Shown here in pieces: positions 1-6,685 of a stretch of 8,034 nt of DNA (positions within the stretch are counted from its first letter, which is position 1; each line of letters starts with the position of its first letter). The position numbers and the translations under genes are program-made. The stretch is taken from the NCBI GenBank assembly GCA_045132035.1, contig JBGURM010000049.1:1-8034 (forward strand), given 5' to 3'. This DNA comes from UBA2450 sp045132035. Lineage in GTDB: Bacteria > Bacillota_I > Bacilli_A > RFN20 > CAG-826. The notes under the pieces were generated by a model. That model was not told the DNA's origin, made no database searches, and saw nothing but the letters and a program-made list of their open reading frames with translations.

Positions 1-873
1 GATAACGCAACTGATTATCTAATGTTACCTAGCTATTTCTCATATAAGTTAACAGGTATCAAAACGCATGAATATACGAACGAATCAACCGGAGCGTTAT
101 TGAATGTTAAAACTGGTGATTACGACTATGAATTACTAGACAAATTAGAATTACCAAGAAGGTTATTTAATAAAATGCAAAAACCTGGTTCTATTGTCGG
201 CGATTTACTACCTGAGATACAAAAAGAAGTTGGTGGTAATTCTAAAGTAGTATTATGTGCGTCTCACGACACCGCCAGTGCCTTTGAATCAGCAAATGTT
301 GATGACGAATCAATTATTCTCAGTAGTGGTACATGGTCTTTATTAGGAATCAAATCAAAAACACCTATTGTTAGCGAAGAATCATTAAATAGCAATTACA
401 CAAACGAAGGCGGAGTTGGATACATCAGATTCTTAAAGAACATTATGGGAATGTATCTTGCTAATCGTGTTAAAGAAGAAACTGGATTACATTTCCGCTA
501 TATCGATTGTGTAATCTATGATTCTAAATATAAAGAAACATTCGATGTTAATGATCCAAGTTTAAGCGCTCCAAAAAATATGAACCAAGCAATCTTAGGT
601 TTATTAAAAGACAATCCTCCTAAAAACGATATCGATTTATTTGCCTCAATCTATCGTTCTCAAGCAATCTGTTATAAAAAAGCAATTGATGAATTAGAAA
701 AAATTACAGGTAAAACATTTAATAAAATTTATATCATCGGTGGAGGCGCAAAAAACATATATCTAAACAACATGGTTAAAGAATATACAGGATTGAAAGT
801 TATCCCGATGCCAATTGAAGCAACCGCATTAGGAAACATATTAGTACAAATGAAAGCGAGCAAAGAATTATGA
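1..873 (+). CDS. rhaB: L-rhamnulose kinase, 5' partial (C-terminal ~60%)
   Basis: FGGY-family sugar kinase that phosphorylates L-rhamnulose to L-rhamnulose-1-phosphate with ATP, in the cytoplasm. The reading frame is open to base 1, so about 290 residues are present and the N-terminal ATPase lobe lies outside the window. The ATG at 22 is internal: seven in-frame residues precede it and the family motif around YFSYKLTG spans that point. Residue numbers here count from that ATG. SHDTASAF (81-88) carries the presumed catalytic base Asp83, matching Asp237 of E. coli RhaB. SSGTWSLLGI (101-110), TNEGG (127-131) and RFLKNIMG (136-143) are RhaB signatures. IIGGGAKN (238-245) and EATALGN (266-272) form the C-terminal nucleotide-binding part. 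The protein stops about 11 residues after the last motif, earlier than in known RhaB proteins, and its TGA overlaps the rhaA ATG. Assignment is firm because rhaA follows directly. Confidence 0.94.
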   Translation, partial: DNATDYLMLPSYFSYKLTGIKTHEYTNESTGALLNVKTGDYDYELLDKLELPRRLFNKMQKPGSIVGDLLPEIQKEVGGNSKVVLCASHDTASAFESANVDDESIILSSGTWSLLGIKSKTPIVSEESLNSNYTNEGGVGYIRFLKNIMGMYLANRVKEETGLHFRYIDCVIYDSKYKETFDVNDPSLSAPKNMNQAILGLLKDNPPKNDIDLFASIYRSQAICYKKAIDELEKITGKTFNKIYIIGGGAKNIYLNNMVKEYTGLKVIPMPIEATALGNILVQMKASKEL

Positions 874-2102
874 GAAAAGAAGTCAAACAAATCTATGCAT
901 CCTATGGAGTGGATGTCTCTAAAGCCCTCAAAGAATTAGCGAAAACCAAAATCTCTTTACATTGTTGGCAACTTGATGATGTAAATGGATTTGAGCAAGA
1001 GGGAAGCTTAACCGGTGGTATTCAAACAACTGGAAACTATCCAGGAAAAGCAAGAAACTTTAAAGAATTAACTCAAGACTTGGATAAGGCTCTTTCCTAT
1101 ATCCCAGGAAGCAAGAAGATTAATCTTCATGCGATTTATCAAACTGGCAAGATTGTGGAAAGAAATGAAGTCGGAATTGAACAATTTAAAGATTGGGTTA
1201 GCTATGCTAAAGAAAGAGGATTAGGCTTAGATTATAACCCAACTATTTTCTCTCATCCAATGCTTGTTGATGGTTTATCCTTGTCTTCTCCAGATCCAAA
1301 AGTGAGAGAATACTGGATTAAACATTGTGTGGAAGGATTAAAGATTACTGAATATTTCGCTAAAGAAACCGGCCAAAAATCTTTAATGAACATTTGGATT
1401 CCTGATGGTTTAAAAGATGTTCCTGCTGATAGACTTGGACCTAGAGAGAGACTAAAAGATTCATTAGACAAAATCTTAGCGGGATATAAATATGATAAAA
1501 AAGTCATGGACGTCTCTGTCGAAAGTAAAGTATTCGGAATTGGAGTGGAATCATATACCACTGGTAGCAATGAATTCTATCTAAATTATGCAGCTAGTAG
1601 GCATATTTGTTGCTTATTAGATACAGGACACTTCCATCCAACCGAAAATGTGGCAGATAAAATCTCGGCAATGTTTTGTTTCTATGATAAATTAGCGTTC
1701 CATGTTTCTAGACCAGTAAGATGGGATAGTGATCATGTCTTAAAGCTTAATGACGACCTTCAAGATGTTGCAGATGAACTTGTTAAATGTAATGGATTAC
1801 AAAGAAGTTATATTGGGTTAGATTATTTCGATGCATCTATCAATAGAATTGCGGCGATGGTTATCGGGGCAAGAAATATGGAGAAAGCTCTTCTTAGAGC
1901 GTTATTAACTCCATGGAATTTATTAAAAAAAGCTCAAGATAACTACGATCACACTAAAGTTCTTGCTTTGCAAGAGGAATTAAAAACTCTTCCTTGGGGT
2001 GAAGTTTGGGACGAATATCTTAAACGTCAAGGTATGGTGAGCGATGCTCAAATGTTTGAAGAAGTTAGACAATACGAAAAAGAAGTTTTGTCCAAAAGAT
2101 AA
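870..2102 (+). CDS. rhaA: L-rhamnose isomerase
   Basis: Interconverts L-rhamnose and L-rhamnulose, the first step of rhamnose catabolism, as a cytoplasmic metal-dependent TIM-barrel enzyme. The 410 residues are a normal full length for the family. All seven metal ligands known from E. coli RhaA are present at a constant offset of 16: Glu218, Asp251, His254, His278, Asp286, Asp288 and Asp318 (E. coli 234, 267, 270, 294, 302, 304, 334). Motifs include SLTGGIQTTGNYPGKARN near residues 46-63, NIWIPDG (174-180), GHFHPTE (253-259), SRPVRWDSDH (280-289) and DASINR (321-326). The start overlaps the rhaB stop (ATGA). No good Shine-Dalgarno precedes it, only a weak GCGAG, which suggests translational coupling to rhaB. 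Residue 35 is Leu in HCWQLDD, where other RhaA proteins I recall have Gly. A terminator follows 12 bases after the stop, so rhaA ends the operon. Confidence 0.97.
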   Translation: MRKEVKQIYASYGVDVSKALKELAKTKISLHCWQLDDVNGFEQEGSLTGGIQTTGNYPGKARNFKELTQDLDKALSYIPGSKKINLHAIYQTGKIVERNEVGIEQFKDWVSYAKERGLGLDYNPTIFSHPMLVDGLSLSSPDPKVREYWIKHCVEGLKITEYFAKETGQKSLMNIWIPDGLKDVPADRLGPRERLKDSLDKILAGYKYDKKVMDVSVESKVFGIGVESYTTGSNEFYLNYAASRHICCLLDTGHFHPTENVADKISAMFCFYDKLAFHVSRPVRWDSDHVLKLNDDLQDVADELVKCNGLQRSYIGLDYFDASINRIAAMVIGARNMEKALLRALLTPWNLLKKAQDNYDHTKVLALQEELKTLPWGEVWDEYLKRQGMVSDAQMFEEVRQYEKEVLSKR

Positions 2103-2114
2103 TTGATCTATTTT

Positions 2115-2151
2115 AAACCTCGTGTCCGTCCAGATTTTTCACGAGGTTTTT
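2115..2151 (+). terminator. Intrinsic terminator of the rhaBA operon
   Basis: A perfect 10-bp stem, AAACCTCGTG (2115-2124) with CACGAGGTTT (2140-2149), has a 15-nt loop and ends in a T run (2147-2151). It lies 12 bases after the rhaA stop and separates the rhamnose genes from the tRNA region. Confidence 0.88.
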
Positions 2152-2220
2152 ATGTGTCCAGTTACAAATTGATTAATGTTGTATTCAAAAGACTAAATAT
2201 AGCAAATAATGCCAAAAAAT
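2152..2220. other. Spacer between two terminators, nothing recognised
   Basis: A short AT-rich stretch lies between the rhaBA terminator and the tRNA-Ser terminator, which point toward each other. I see no open frame with a plausible start, no repeat and no RNA structure in it. Confidence 0.6.
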
Positions 2221-2250
2221 AAGAAAAAACACGCACTTTTTCGTACGTGT
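2221..2250 (-). terminator. Intrinsic terminator of tRNA-Ser
   Basis: Read on the minus strand, an 8-bp stem ACACGTAC (2250-2243) pairs with GTGCGTGT (2236-2229), with one G-U pair and a six-base loop GAAAAA. The T-rich run TTTTTTCTT follows. It lies about 15 bases beyond the 3' end of the tRNA and fits as its transcription stop. Confidence 0.82.
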
Positions 2251-2265
2251 CTCGACAATCGATGA

Positions 2266-2356
2266 TGGCGGAGGAAGAGGGATTTGAACCCTCGCACCGA
2301 GTTACCAGTCTATGAGCTTTCCAAGCCCACCCCTTCAGCCTCTTGGGTATTCCTCC
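2266..2356 (-). tRNA. tRNA-Ser(GGA)
   Basis: A 91-nt class II tRNA with an encoded CCA (complement at 2266-2268) and discriminator G (2269). The acceptor stem GGAGGAA/TTCCTCC is perfect. The D stem is CCC/GGG. The anticodon stem TGGGC/GCTCA has one G-U pair. The loop TTGGAAA holds anticodon GGA (complement at 2320-2322), which reads UCC and UCU. A long variable arm (ACTGG/TCGGT with loop TAAC) is the serine hallmark. The T arm is GAGGG, TTCAAAT, CCCTC. The gene stands alone, opposite in strand to both flanking protein genes, with its own promoter and terminator. Confidence 0.97.
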
Positions 2357-2379
2357 AGATTAATGACTGCGATATGTAT

Positions 2380-2407
2380 TTTATAATAATAAAAACGTAA
2401 AGTGCAA
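2380..2407 (-). promoter_or_regulatory. Probable promoter of tRNA-Ser
   Basis: On the minus strand, TTGCAC (2407-2402) and TATAAA (2385-2380) are separated by 16 bases. The predicted start is near 2373, about 17 bases before the tRNA 5' end. The -35 box is poor and the DNA is AT-rich, so this is a consensus match only. Confidence 0.45.
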
Positions 2408-2409
2408 TC

Positions 2410-2438
2410 TTTATTTATAACAATAAAGAAAATATAAT
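2410..2438 (+). promoter_or_regulatory. Probable promoter of the pseudouridine synthase-pgm unit
   Basis: A perfect TATAAT lies at 2433-2438, with a weak TTTATT at 2410-2415 (17-base spacing). The predicted transcription start is near 2445, only about five bases before the ATG at 2450. There is no Shine-Dalgarno in between, so the mRNA would be nearly leaderless. The promoter is adjacent to, and divergent from, that of tRNA-Ser. Confidence 0.5.
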
Positions 2439-2449
2439 AATTATTGTCT

Positions 2450-3412
2450 ATGATTAAACTAGTTGTTAACGAAAAAGAAAGCGGACAAACATTAGAGAAA
2501 TATGTTCGTAAAGCTCTAAGTGAAGCTCCTTTATCTTTTATTTATAAACTTTTTAGAAAAAAAGATATTAAAGTAAACGGACACTGGGAAAAAGAAAAAT
2601 TCATTGTTAATGAAAATGATGAGATTTCTATTTATATCACTGACACTCAACTTGAAGAATTTAAAAAAGAAGCAAAAGAAGTAGTTAGTGAGAATATATC
2701 TAGTTGGATAGTGTATGAAGATAAAAATATTTTAATCATTAATAAACCAAGAGGTGTTATCGTTCAAAAAGATGATAGTGGTGACACTGCTTTAGATGAG
2801 ATGGTGATTTCATATTTAATTAATAAAGGAGAATATGATCCAAATAAAGATTTAGGATACACTCCTGCTCCAAGTCATAGACTTGATAGAAATACCGCTG
2901 GGTTAATTGTCTTTGGAAAAAATATTGAAACACTTAGATATTTATCAACCATCATGAGCGATAAAAATATAATTGAAAAAAAGTATATTACTTTAGTTAT
3001 TGGAAATATTGATAAAGAAGGAGAAATAGTGGCTCCTTTAAGTAAGAATAGTAAAAGTGGAAAAGTCTATGTTTCTGAAGATGGAAAAGTCGCAATTACG
3101 AGGTATAAACCTATCAAGAACCTCGATGGATTCACTTTAGTAGAGGTTCAACTATTAACAGGAAGAACCCATCAAATTAGAGCGCATTTTGCCTATATTG
3201 GTCACCCTGTTGTTGGTGATAGTAAATATGGTGATTTTATAGTCAATAAAGATATAGAAGCTAAATATCATTTTAAGAATCAATTCCTTGTTTCTTATGA
3301 ATTGAAGTTTAATCAATTAGAGTCACCATTAAAATATTTATCAAGTAAATGTTTTAAGATTGATTTACCAAAAGAGATGAATGATTTATTATTAAAGATA
3401 GAGGAGAAATAA
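2450..3412 (+). CDS. RluC/RluD-family 23S rRNA-type pseudouridine synthase with S4 domain
   Basis: Isomerises uridine to pseudouridine in structured RNA, most likely 23S rRNA. The 320 residues begin with an S4 RNA-binding domain (about 1-65), with FIYKLFRKKDIKVNG at 30-44 closer to RluC than RluD. A linker leads to the catalytic domain (about 85-315). The catalytic motif HRLDRNTAGL (143-152) carries the nucleophile Asp146. NKPRGVIV (98-105), LLTGRTHQIRAH (235-246) and GHPVVGDSKYG (251-261) are further family motifs. I chose the ATG at 2450. A TTG six bases upstream is in frame but adds only two residues and would sit on the predicted transcription start. No ribosome-binding site is visible. 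The family has several paralogues with different target sites (RluC, RluD, YjbO-like), so I give no symbol. The phosphohexomutase gene starts two bases after the stop. Confidence 0.92.
   Translation: MIKLVVNEKESGQTLEKYVRKALSEAPLSFIYKLFRKKDIKVNGHWEKEKFIVNENDEISIYITDTQLEEFKKEAKEVVSENISSWIVYEDKNILIINKPRGVIVQKDDSGDTALDEMVISYLINKGEYDPNKDLGYTPAPSHRLDRNTAGLIVFGKNIETLRYLSTIMSDKNIIEKKYITLVIGNIDKEGEIVAPLSKNSKSGKVYVSEDGKVAITRYKPIKNLDGFTLVEVQLLTGRTHQIRAHFAYIGHPVVGDSKYGDFIVNKDIEAKYHFKNQFLVSYELKFNQLESPLKYLSSKCFKIDLPKEMNDLLLKIEEK
3401..3406 (+). promoter_or_regulatory. Shine-Dalgarno of the phosphohexomutase gene
   Basis: GAGGAG lies inside the last codons of the upstream gene, eight bases before the ATG at 3415. 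It fixes this start and shows that the organism uses anti-Shine-Dalgarno pairing for internal operon genes. Confidence 0.85.
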
Positions 3413-3414
3413 TC

Positions 3415-5115
3415 ATGGGAACAATTGAAAATTATCAAAGATGGTTAAATTCATCAAAAGTTAGTGAAAAAGACAAAGAAGTCTTAAGGAATATGTCGCA
3501 AGCTCAAATTGATGACGCCTTCTTTAAGGATGTTGAATTTGGCACCGCTGGTATGAGAGGAATCTTAGGACCAGGTACAAATAGACTTAATGAATTCACT
3601 GTTAAAAAAGCGACAGTTGGCTTTGCTAAATATTTATTAGAAAAATATCCAAATGTTAAAACTAATGGAGTAGTTATTTCTCATGACAATAGACATATGT
3701 CTAGAGAATTCACTTTATTAAGCGCTAAGATCCTTTCTGAATTTGGAATTAAAGCGTATATCTTCGATTCTCTTAGACCAACTCCTGAATTATCATTCGC
3801 TGTTAGATATATGCACGCTGATGGTGGAATTATGATTACAGCAAGTCATAATCCAAAAGAACATAACGGCTACAAAGTTTATGATGAAACTGGTTGCCAA
3901 TTAGTGCCTGATAAGATTGCTAGATTAGTGGAAATTATTGGAGAACTTCCTAATGAATTAGAAGTTGAATATACTCCAATTGCTCACCCAGCAGAAGTTA
4001 TTACATTAGCTAAAGATGTCGATGACGAATATGTTAAATTATGTGAATCTATCGTTATTAATAACGATTTAGATAAAAAAGGCTTCAAAATTGTCTTTAC
4101 TCCAAATCACGGAACAAGCTACGTTAACGCGATGAGAGTGTATAAAGATTTAGGTTATGAAGTATATCCAGTAGAAAAACAATGCTCTCCTGATCCAGAT
4201 TTCTCTGGAACATTATCTCCTAACCCAGAAGATCAAAGAAGTTATATTGAACCAATTAAACTCGCTAAAGAGTTAAATGCTCAACTTGTGGTGATGACTG
4301 ACCCAGATGGAGATAGATGTGGATTAGCCTTCCGCGATAGAAATGGTGAATATCAAACATTAACTGGAAACCAAAGTGCTTCAATGTTAATTGATTACAT
4401 CTTCTCTGAAAGACAAAAAAGAGGAGAACTTCATAAAGATGGAGCGATGTATAACACAGTCGTTACTTCAGCTTTAGGAGAAAAGATTGCGGCTCATTAT
4501 GGAGTAAAAACAGAGCAGTTCTTGACTGGTTTTAAATTCATTGGCAATCGAATTGATTATTATGAAAAACTTGGAAGTGGTCCATTCTTTGAATTTGGAT
4601 ATGAAGAAAGCTATGGTTGCTTAATTGCTCCATTTGCGAGAGATAAAGATGGAATTCAAGCTATCTTAATGTATTCTGAAATGGCCTTATATCATTATCG
4701 CCATGGAAAGACACTTGATATGGTGTGGGAAGAATTAGGCGAAAGATTTGGCTATCACGAAGATGTTAACTTCTCCATTATGTTTGAAGGAAGTAAAGGT
4801 GCTTCTCAAATGAAAGCTTTAATGAATTCTTTAAGAGAAAAACCATTCATCACAGTTGGTGGGCATAAAGTTGTAAAAGTTAGCGATTTCCTTAGAAGCG
4901 TCACAACGGACGGCAAAAACGAAGACGCTATCGATCTCCCTAAGAGTGATGTTATCAAATTATATTTCGATGATGGAAGCACAATTGCGGTTCGTCCAAG
5001 TGGAACAGAAGCGAAAGTTAAATTCTATATTGGAGTAGTGGAGAAATCACTCGAACTTGCTAAAGCAAGACCAGCGAAATTATACGATGAACTTAAGAAA
5101 GTTCTTGGTATCTAA
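3415..5115 (+). CDS. Phosphoglucomutase/phosphomannomutase (PgcA-type alpha-D-phosphohexomutase)
   Basis: Moves phosphate between C6 and C1 of glucose or mannose, feeding UDP-glucose, glycolipid or polysaccharide synthesis and sugar use, in the cytoplasm. The 566 residues match the long Firmicutes PgcA type rather than the ~450-residue GlmM type. All four domain signatures are present. The phosphoserine loop is TASHNPKEHNGYKVY (142-156), with Ser144 as the phosphorylated residue. The magnesium loop is DPDGDR (296-301). The sugar-binding loop is GYEESYG (395-401). The phosphate-binding loop is RPSGTEAK (527-534). FGTAGMRG (42-49) near the N-terminus is also typical. The gene follows the pseudouridine synthase by two bases with a good ribosome-binding site, so the pair is probably co-transcribed. 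A bidirectional terminator follows. Glucose versus mannose preference cannot be read from sequence. Confidence 0.94.
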   Translation: MGTIENYQRWLNSSKVSEKDKEVLRNMSQAQIDDAFFKDVEFGTAGMRGILGPGTNRLNEFTVKKATVGFAKYLLEKYPNVKTNGVVISHDNRHMSREFTLLSAKILSEFGIKAYIFDSLRPTPELSFAVRYMHADGGIMITASHNPKEHNGYKVYDETGCQLVPDKIARLVEIIGELPNELEVEYTPIAHPAEVITLAKDVDDEYVKLCESIVINNDLDKKGFKIVFTPNHGTSYVNAMRVYKDLGYEVYPVEKQCSPDPDFSGTLSPNPEDQRSYIEPIKLAKELNAQLVVMTDPDGDRCGLAFRDRNGEYQTLTGNQSASMLIDYIFSERQKRGELHKDGAMYNTVVTSALGEKIAAHYGVKTEQFLTGFKFIGNRIDYYEKLGSGPFFEFGYEESYGCLIAPFARDKDGIQAILMYSEMALYHYRHGKTLDMVWEELGERFGYHEDVNFSIMFEGSKGASQMKALMNSLREKPFITVGGHKVVKVSDFLRSVTTDGKNEDAIDLPKSDVIKLYFDDGSTIAVRPSGTEAKVKFYIGVVEKSLELAKARPAKLYDELKKVLGI

Positions 5116-5125
5116 TTAAGACAAT

Positions 5126-5164
5126 AAAAAAACAGTTACATTGAATTGGTAACTGTTTTTGTTT
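5126..5164. terminator. Bidirectional intrinsic terminator between pgm-type gene and trpS
   Basis: A perfect 12-bp stem, AAAAACAGTTAC (5128-5139) with GTAACTGTTTTT (5149-5160), has a 9-base loop. The A run on one side and T run on the other give a U tract on both strands, so it can stop the phosphohexomutase transcript and the convergent trpS transcript. Confidence 0.9.
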
Positions 5165-5169
5165 ACTTA

Positions 5170-6162
5170 CTATTCGTTAACGTCAAGTAATCCGATAGCG
5201 TTCTTGACTCTTTTTAAAGTGACATTTGCAACTTTTTGCGCCGCAAGTGCGCCATCTTGGAGGACTTTAACATATTCTTTTGACTCTAAGATTTGACGAT
5301 ATTTTTCTTGGAAAGCACCAAGTTCTTCACATACGACATCTGCGACCGCTTTTTTAAAGTCACCGTATCTTGAACCTTCAAATATTTTTTCAGCTTCTTC
5401 AATGGATATATCTTTTAAAGCTGCGTAGATTGTTAATAAGTTAGAGATACCTGGTTTATTTTCTTCGTCGAATTTCACTTCGCTTCCTGAATCAGTAACC
5501 GCAGACATGATTTTCTTACGAATAACATTCAAGTCATCTTTTAGGAAGATATCACCTTTAGGATCACTCTTACTCATCTTTTTGGTTGGATCAGAAAGAG
5601 ACATGATTCTTGCTCCAACCTTTCTAATTTCATATTTTGGTAAAGTTAATACATCTCCATAGCGGTGGTTGATTCTATTAACTAAATCTCTAGTTAATTC
5701 AACATGTTGAATTTGATCTTCACCAACTGGGATGATATTAGCATCATAAAGAACAATATCACACGCCATAAGGACAGGATAAGCAAATAAGCCTAAGCCA
5801 ATTGCGTTCTCTTTCATTTTTGAGGATTTATCTTTGAATTGAGTCATACGACTTAATTCACCCATATAAAGATAGTTTTGCATAATCGCATTAAGCTCAG
5901 CGTGAGCGGAGACACTACTTTGTAAAAATAGGTGTGCTTTAGAAGTATCGATACCAGCCGCTAAATAAAAGCAAGCAAGATCAATTGAGTTTTGTCTTAA
6001 TACTTCTGGTTCAATTGGCAAAGTTAAAGCGTGTAGATCAGCGATGAAATAAAAACATTCGCCTCTATCTGTTTCTTCTTTAAGATGTTTAAGAACACCA
6101 ATGTAATTACCAAGTGTTAATTGTCCGGTTGGTTTAATTCCAGTTAAAATACGATTTGCCAT
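5170..6162 (-). CDS. trpS: Tryptophanyl-tRNA synthetase
   Basis: Charges tRNA-Trp with tryptophan using ATP, as a class Ic aminoacyl-tRNA synthetase active as a homodimer. The 330 residues are the usual bacterial length. The HIGH-type signature is PTGQLTLGNY (11-20) and the KMSKS loop is at 195-199. The catalytic core includes ACDI (133-136), whose Asp135 corresponds to the tryptophan-binding aspartate of the Bacillus enzyme. VGEDQIQHVELTRD (146-159) is also typical. The start is supported by an AAGGAG ribosome-binding site six bases upstream. The leader is too short for a T-box, so no tRNA-sensing control is visible. The gene is divergent from spx and convergent with the phosphohexomutase gene. 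Confidence 0.98.
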   Translation of the reverse strand: MANRILTGIKPTGQLTLGNYIGVLKHLKEETDRGECFYFIADLHALTLPIEPEVLRQNSIDLACFYLAAGIDTSKAHLFLQSSVSAHAELNAIMQNYLYMGELSRMTQFKDKSSKMKENAIGLGLFAYPVLMACDIVLYDANIIPVGEDQIQHVELTRDLVNRINHRYGDVLTLPKYEIRKVGARIMSLSDPTKKMSKSDPKGDIFLKDDLNVIRKKIMSAVTDSGSEVKFDEENKPGISNLLTIYAALKDISIEEAEKIFEGSRYGDFKKAVADVVCEELGAFQEKYRQILESKEYVKVLQDGALAAQKVANVTLKRVKNAIGLLDVNE

Positions 6163-6168
6163 AATACT

Positions 6169-6215
6169 CTCCTTATAGTCTCAATTATTATATGTTTTTT
6201 TGTTAGAGAAGAAAA
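6169..6215 (-). promoter_or_regulatory. Promoter and ribosome-binding site of trpS
   Basis: On the minus strand a perfect TATAAT (6192-6187) has a weak TTTTCT 17 bases upstream (6215-6210). The predicted start is near 6180, giving a leader of about 18 bases. The leader contains AAGGAG (6174-6169), six bases before the ATG. It is the clearest Shine-Dalgarno in the window at a promoter-proximal gene. Confidence 0.6.
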
Positions 6216-6233
6216 TAAAGAAAATTCTACCAA

Positions 6234-6252
6234 TAATCAAAAATTTTGATTA
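6234..6252. repeat. 19-nt perfect palindrome upstream of spx
   Basis: TAATCAAAAATTTTGATTA is a perfect inverted repeat of two 9-base arms around one central base. It ends ten bases before the spx ATG and overlaps or abuts the likely -10 region. Position and symmetry fit an operator for a dimeric regulator, but AT-rich DNA makes short palindromes fairly common, so the role is inference. Confidence 0.45.
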
Positions 6253-6259
6253 ATATTAA
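6251..6259 (+). promoter_or_regulatory. Possible -10 region of spx
   Basis: TAATAT (6251-6256) and TATTAA (6254-6259) are the only -10-like hexamers close to the spx start. They would place the transcription start at or within about three bases of the ATG at 6263. No convincing -35 box and no Shine-Dalgarno are present. Confidence 0.3.
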
Positions 6260-6262
6260 TTC

Positions 6263-6679
6263 ATGATTAAAATTTACACCGCTCCAAGTTGTCATTCATG
6301 TCGTAAAGCAAAGGAATTCTTTGAAAAGGAAGAGATCCCTTATCAAGAAAAGAATATTTTTGTTACTGTGCTTAACGATGAAGAATTAAAAGATATCTTA
6401 ACTAAGACTGAAAACGGAACTGAAGACATCATCTCAACAAGAAGCAAAATCATTAAAGAGAGTGGCGCTGATATCAACAATATGACTATTAGCGAACTCA
6501 TCGCATTTATTAGAAAAAATCCTAGTATATTAAAGCGTCCAATTATGGTGGACGACACTAAATTACAAGTAGGTTACAATTCTGAAGAGATTAGAGTGTT
6601 TATTCCTCACGAAAAAAGAATGAGAGAATGGGCATGCAAAAAGACAGAATGTCCAACTTATTCTAAGTGCAGTAACTAA
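6263..6679 (+). CDS. spx: Spx-family transcriptional regulator (ArsC-like fold) with cysteine-bearing tail
   Basis: Spx binds the alpha C-terminal domain of RNA polymerase and redirects transcription during thiol and oxidative stress. It has an ArsC/thioredoxin-like fold and is usually turned over by ClpXP. The 138 residues are slightly longer than the ~131 of B. subtilis Spx. The redox switch CHSC (Cys10, Cys13) is intact. Gly52 in NGTEDIISTRSK, the residue needed for alpha contact in B. subtilis, is present, as are Arg60 and Arg92 (KRPIMVD, 91-97). LQVGYNSEEIR (101-111) is a family signature. The C-terminus diverges: it ends WACKKTECPTYSKCSN, with Cys125, Cys130 and Cys136 in place of the usual tail ending in LAN. 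The gene is divergent from trpS and convergent with the CYTH gene six bases away. It has no visible ribosome-binding site. Confidence 0.93.
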   Translation: MIKIYTAPSCHSCRKAKEFFEKEEIPYQEKNIFVTVLNDEELKDILTKTENGTEDIISTRSKIIKESGADINNMTISELIAFIRKNPSILKRPIMVDDTKLQVGYNSEEIRVFIPHEKRMREWACKKTECPTYSKCSN

Positions 6680-6685
6680 ATAAAA

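Noticed and set aside
871..929. Possible UGA=Trp code that would extend rhaB past its TGA
   Set aside because: All tryptophans in conserved positions use TGG, no in-frame TGA occurs inside any gene, and the 19-residue extension does not resemble a RhaB tail. The TGA is part of an ATGA overlap.
1253..1570. Open frame of 105 codons on the minus strand
   Set aside because: It is antisense to the conserved core of rhaA, has no ribosome-binding site or recognisable protein, and is explained by rhaA codon bias.
2411..2446. AT-rich inverted repeats such as CAATAA/TTATTG and AATAATTATT
   Set aside because: They are short, lie in a promoter of very low GC, and are explained by the -10 sequence and base composition.
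2444..2449. TTG at 2444 as start of the pseudouridine synthase
   Set aside because: It adds only two residues, has no ribosome-binding site, and the ATG at 2450 matches the usual S4-domain start.
6163..6262. T-box or attenuator in front of trpS
   Set aside because: The predicted leader is about 18 bases, and the 100-base gap shared with spx contains no T-box motif or anticodon-specifying stem.
6343..6558. Open frame of 71 codons on the minus strand
   Set aside because: It lies wholly antisense to spx. The hydrophobic look comes from reading A-rich codons in reverse, and there is no start signal.
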